The notes under the pieces are model-generated. The model ran no database searches. It was not told the origin of the DNA and saw only the letters and a program-made list of their open reading frames with translations. Shown in pieces: positions 10,677 through 10,697 of a DNA stretch of 10,697 bases; position 1 is the first letter of the stretch; every line of letters starts with the position of its first letter. Made by a program: the position numbers and the translations under genes. The stretch comes from Baffinella frigidus (taxonomy: Eukaryota > Cryptophyceae > Cryptomonadales > Baffinellaceae): contig MU646514.1 of the NCBI GenBank assembly GCA_026770585.1, forward strand, positions 254,519 through 265,215. The letters are read 5' to 3'.

Positions 10677-10697
10677 GTAACCCTACACCCTACCCCC

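Noticed and set aside
1-10697. tRNA, rRNA or spliceosomal RNA genes
   Set aside because: I looked for tRNA-like TTCGANNC boxes with paired arms and for conserved rRNA segments on both strands and saw none that form a convincing gene.

Overview
The window looks like nuclear DNA of a eukaryote, probably a repeat-rich unicellular alga or related protist. It has no bacterial-style operons, no long intact open reading frames and no ribosome-binding-site architecture. It does have plant-type telomere-like heptamers (CCCTAAA and variants) and many short, protein-like segments bounded by AG and GT splice signals. The GTCAACTTA/TAAGTTGAC-rich repeats and CCCTACA arrays remind me of prasinophyte green algal assemblies (Cymbomonas type), but that placement is a low-confidence inference. 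No complete gene is present. What can be supported is a set of coding exons and exon fragments separated by introns packed with tandem and interspersed repeats.

Layout. 1-1450: a 456-bp-period duplication, a perfect (CCCTAAA)9 tract, duplicated blocks holding minus-strand Gly/Met-rich exon fragments, and a small inverted-repeat element. 1440-2300: telomere-like heptamer arrays that switch strand, then a duplicated plus-strand exon that reads like the segment just before the catalytic-serine motif of class 3 lipases. 2300-3430: a hairpin element with a 32-bp perfect palindrome, further MITE-like elements and a short AT-rich ORF. 3500-4113: minus-strand exons, one with a DPFEEDPFF motif like that of myeloid leukaemia factor (MLF) proteins. 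4114-4383: probable divergent promoter region. 4384-4850: the first two exons of a plus-strand secreted or membrane protein, joined in phase. 4850-6770: non-coding; two MITEs with TA target sites and a degenerate tandem array whose units each carry a 3'-splice-site-like end. 6774-6950: an exon resembling the N-terminal prodomain of S8 (subtilisin-like) peptidases, with two truncated copies inside a 22-bp minisatellite up to 7690. 8096-9295: a possible 2H-phosphoesterase-like exon with three degraded copies, a heptamer array, and an unrecognised His/Lys-rich exon in two copies. 9300-10477: interspersed elements, a 32-bp palindromic tandem repeat and a 109-bp duplication. 10605-10676: an acidic exon at the edge, preceded by a truncated copy and a 26-bp tandem array.

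The unifying feature is that almost every recognisable exon has at least one partial, degraded copy next to it. The repeat arrays often begin at, or just after, the exon's 5' splice site. Whether the plus-strand exons from 4384 onward belong to one long gene (signal peptide, then S8 prodomain, then others) or to several cannot be decided from this window.
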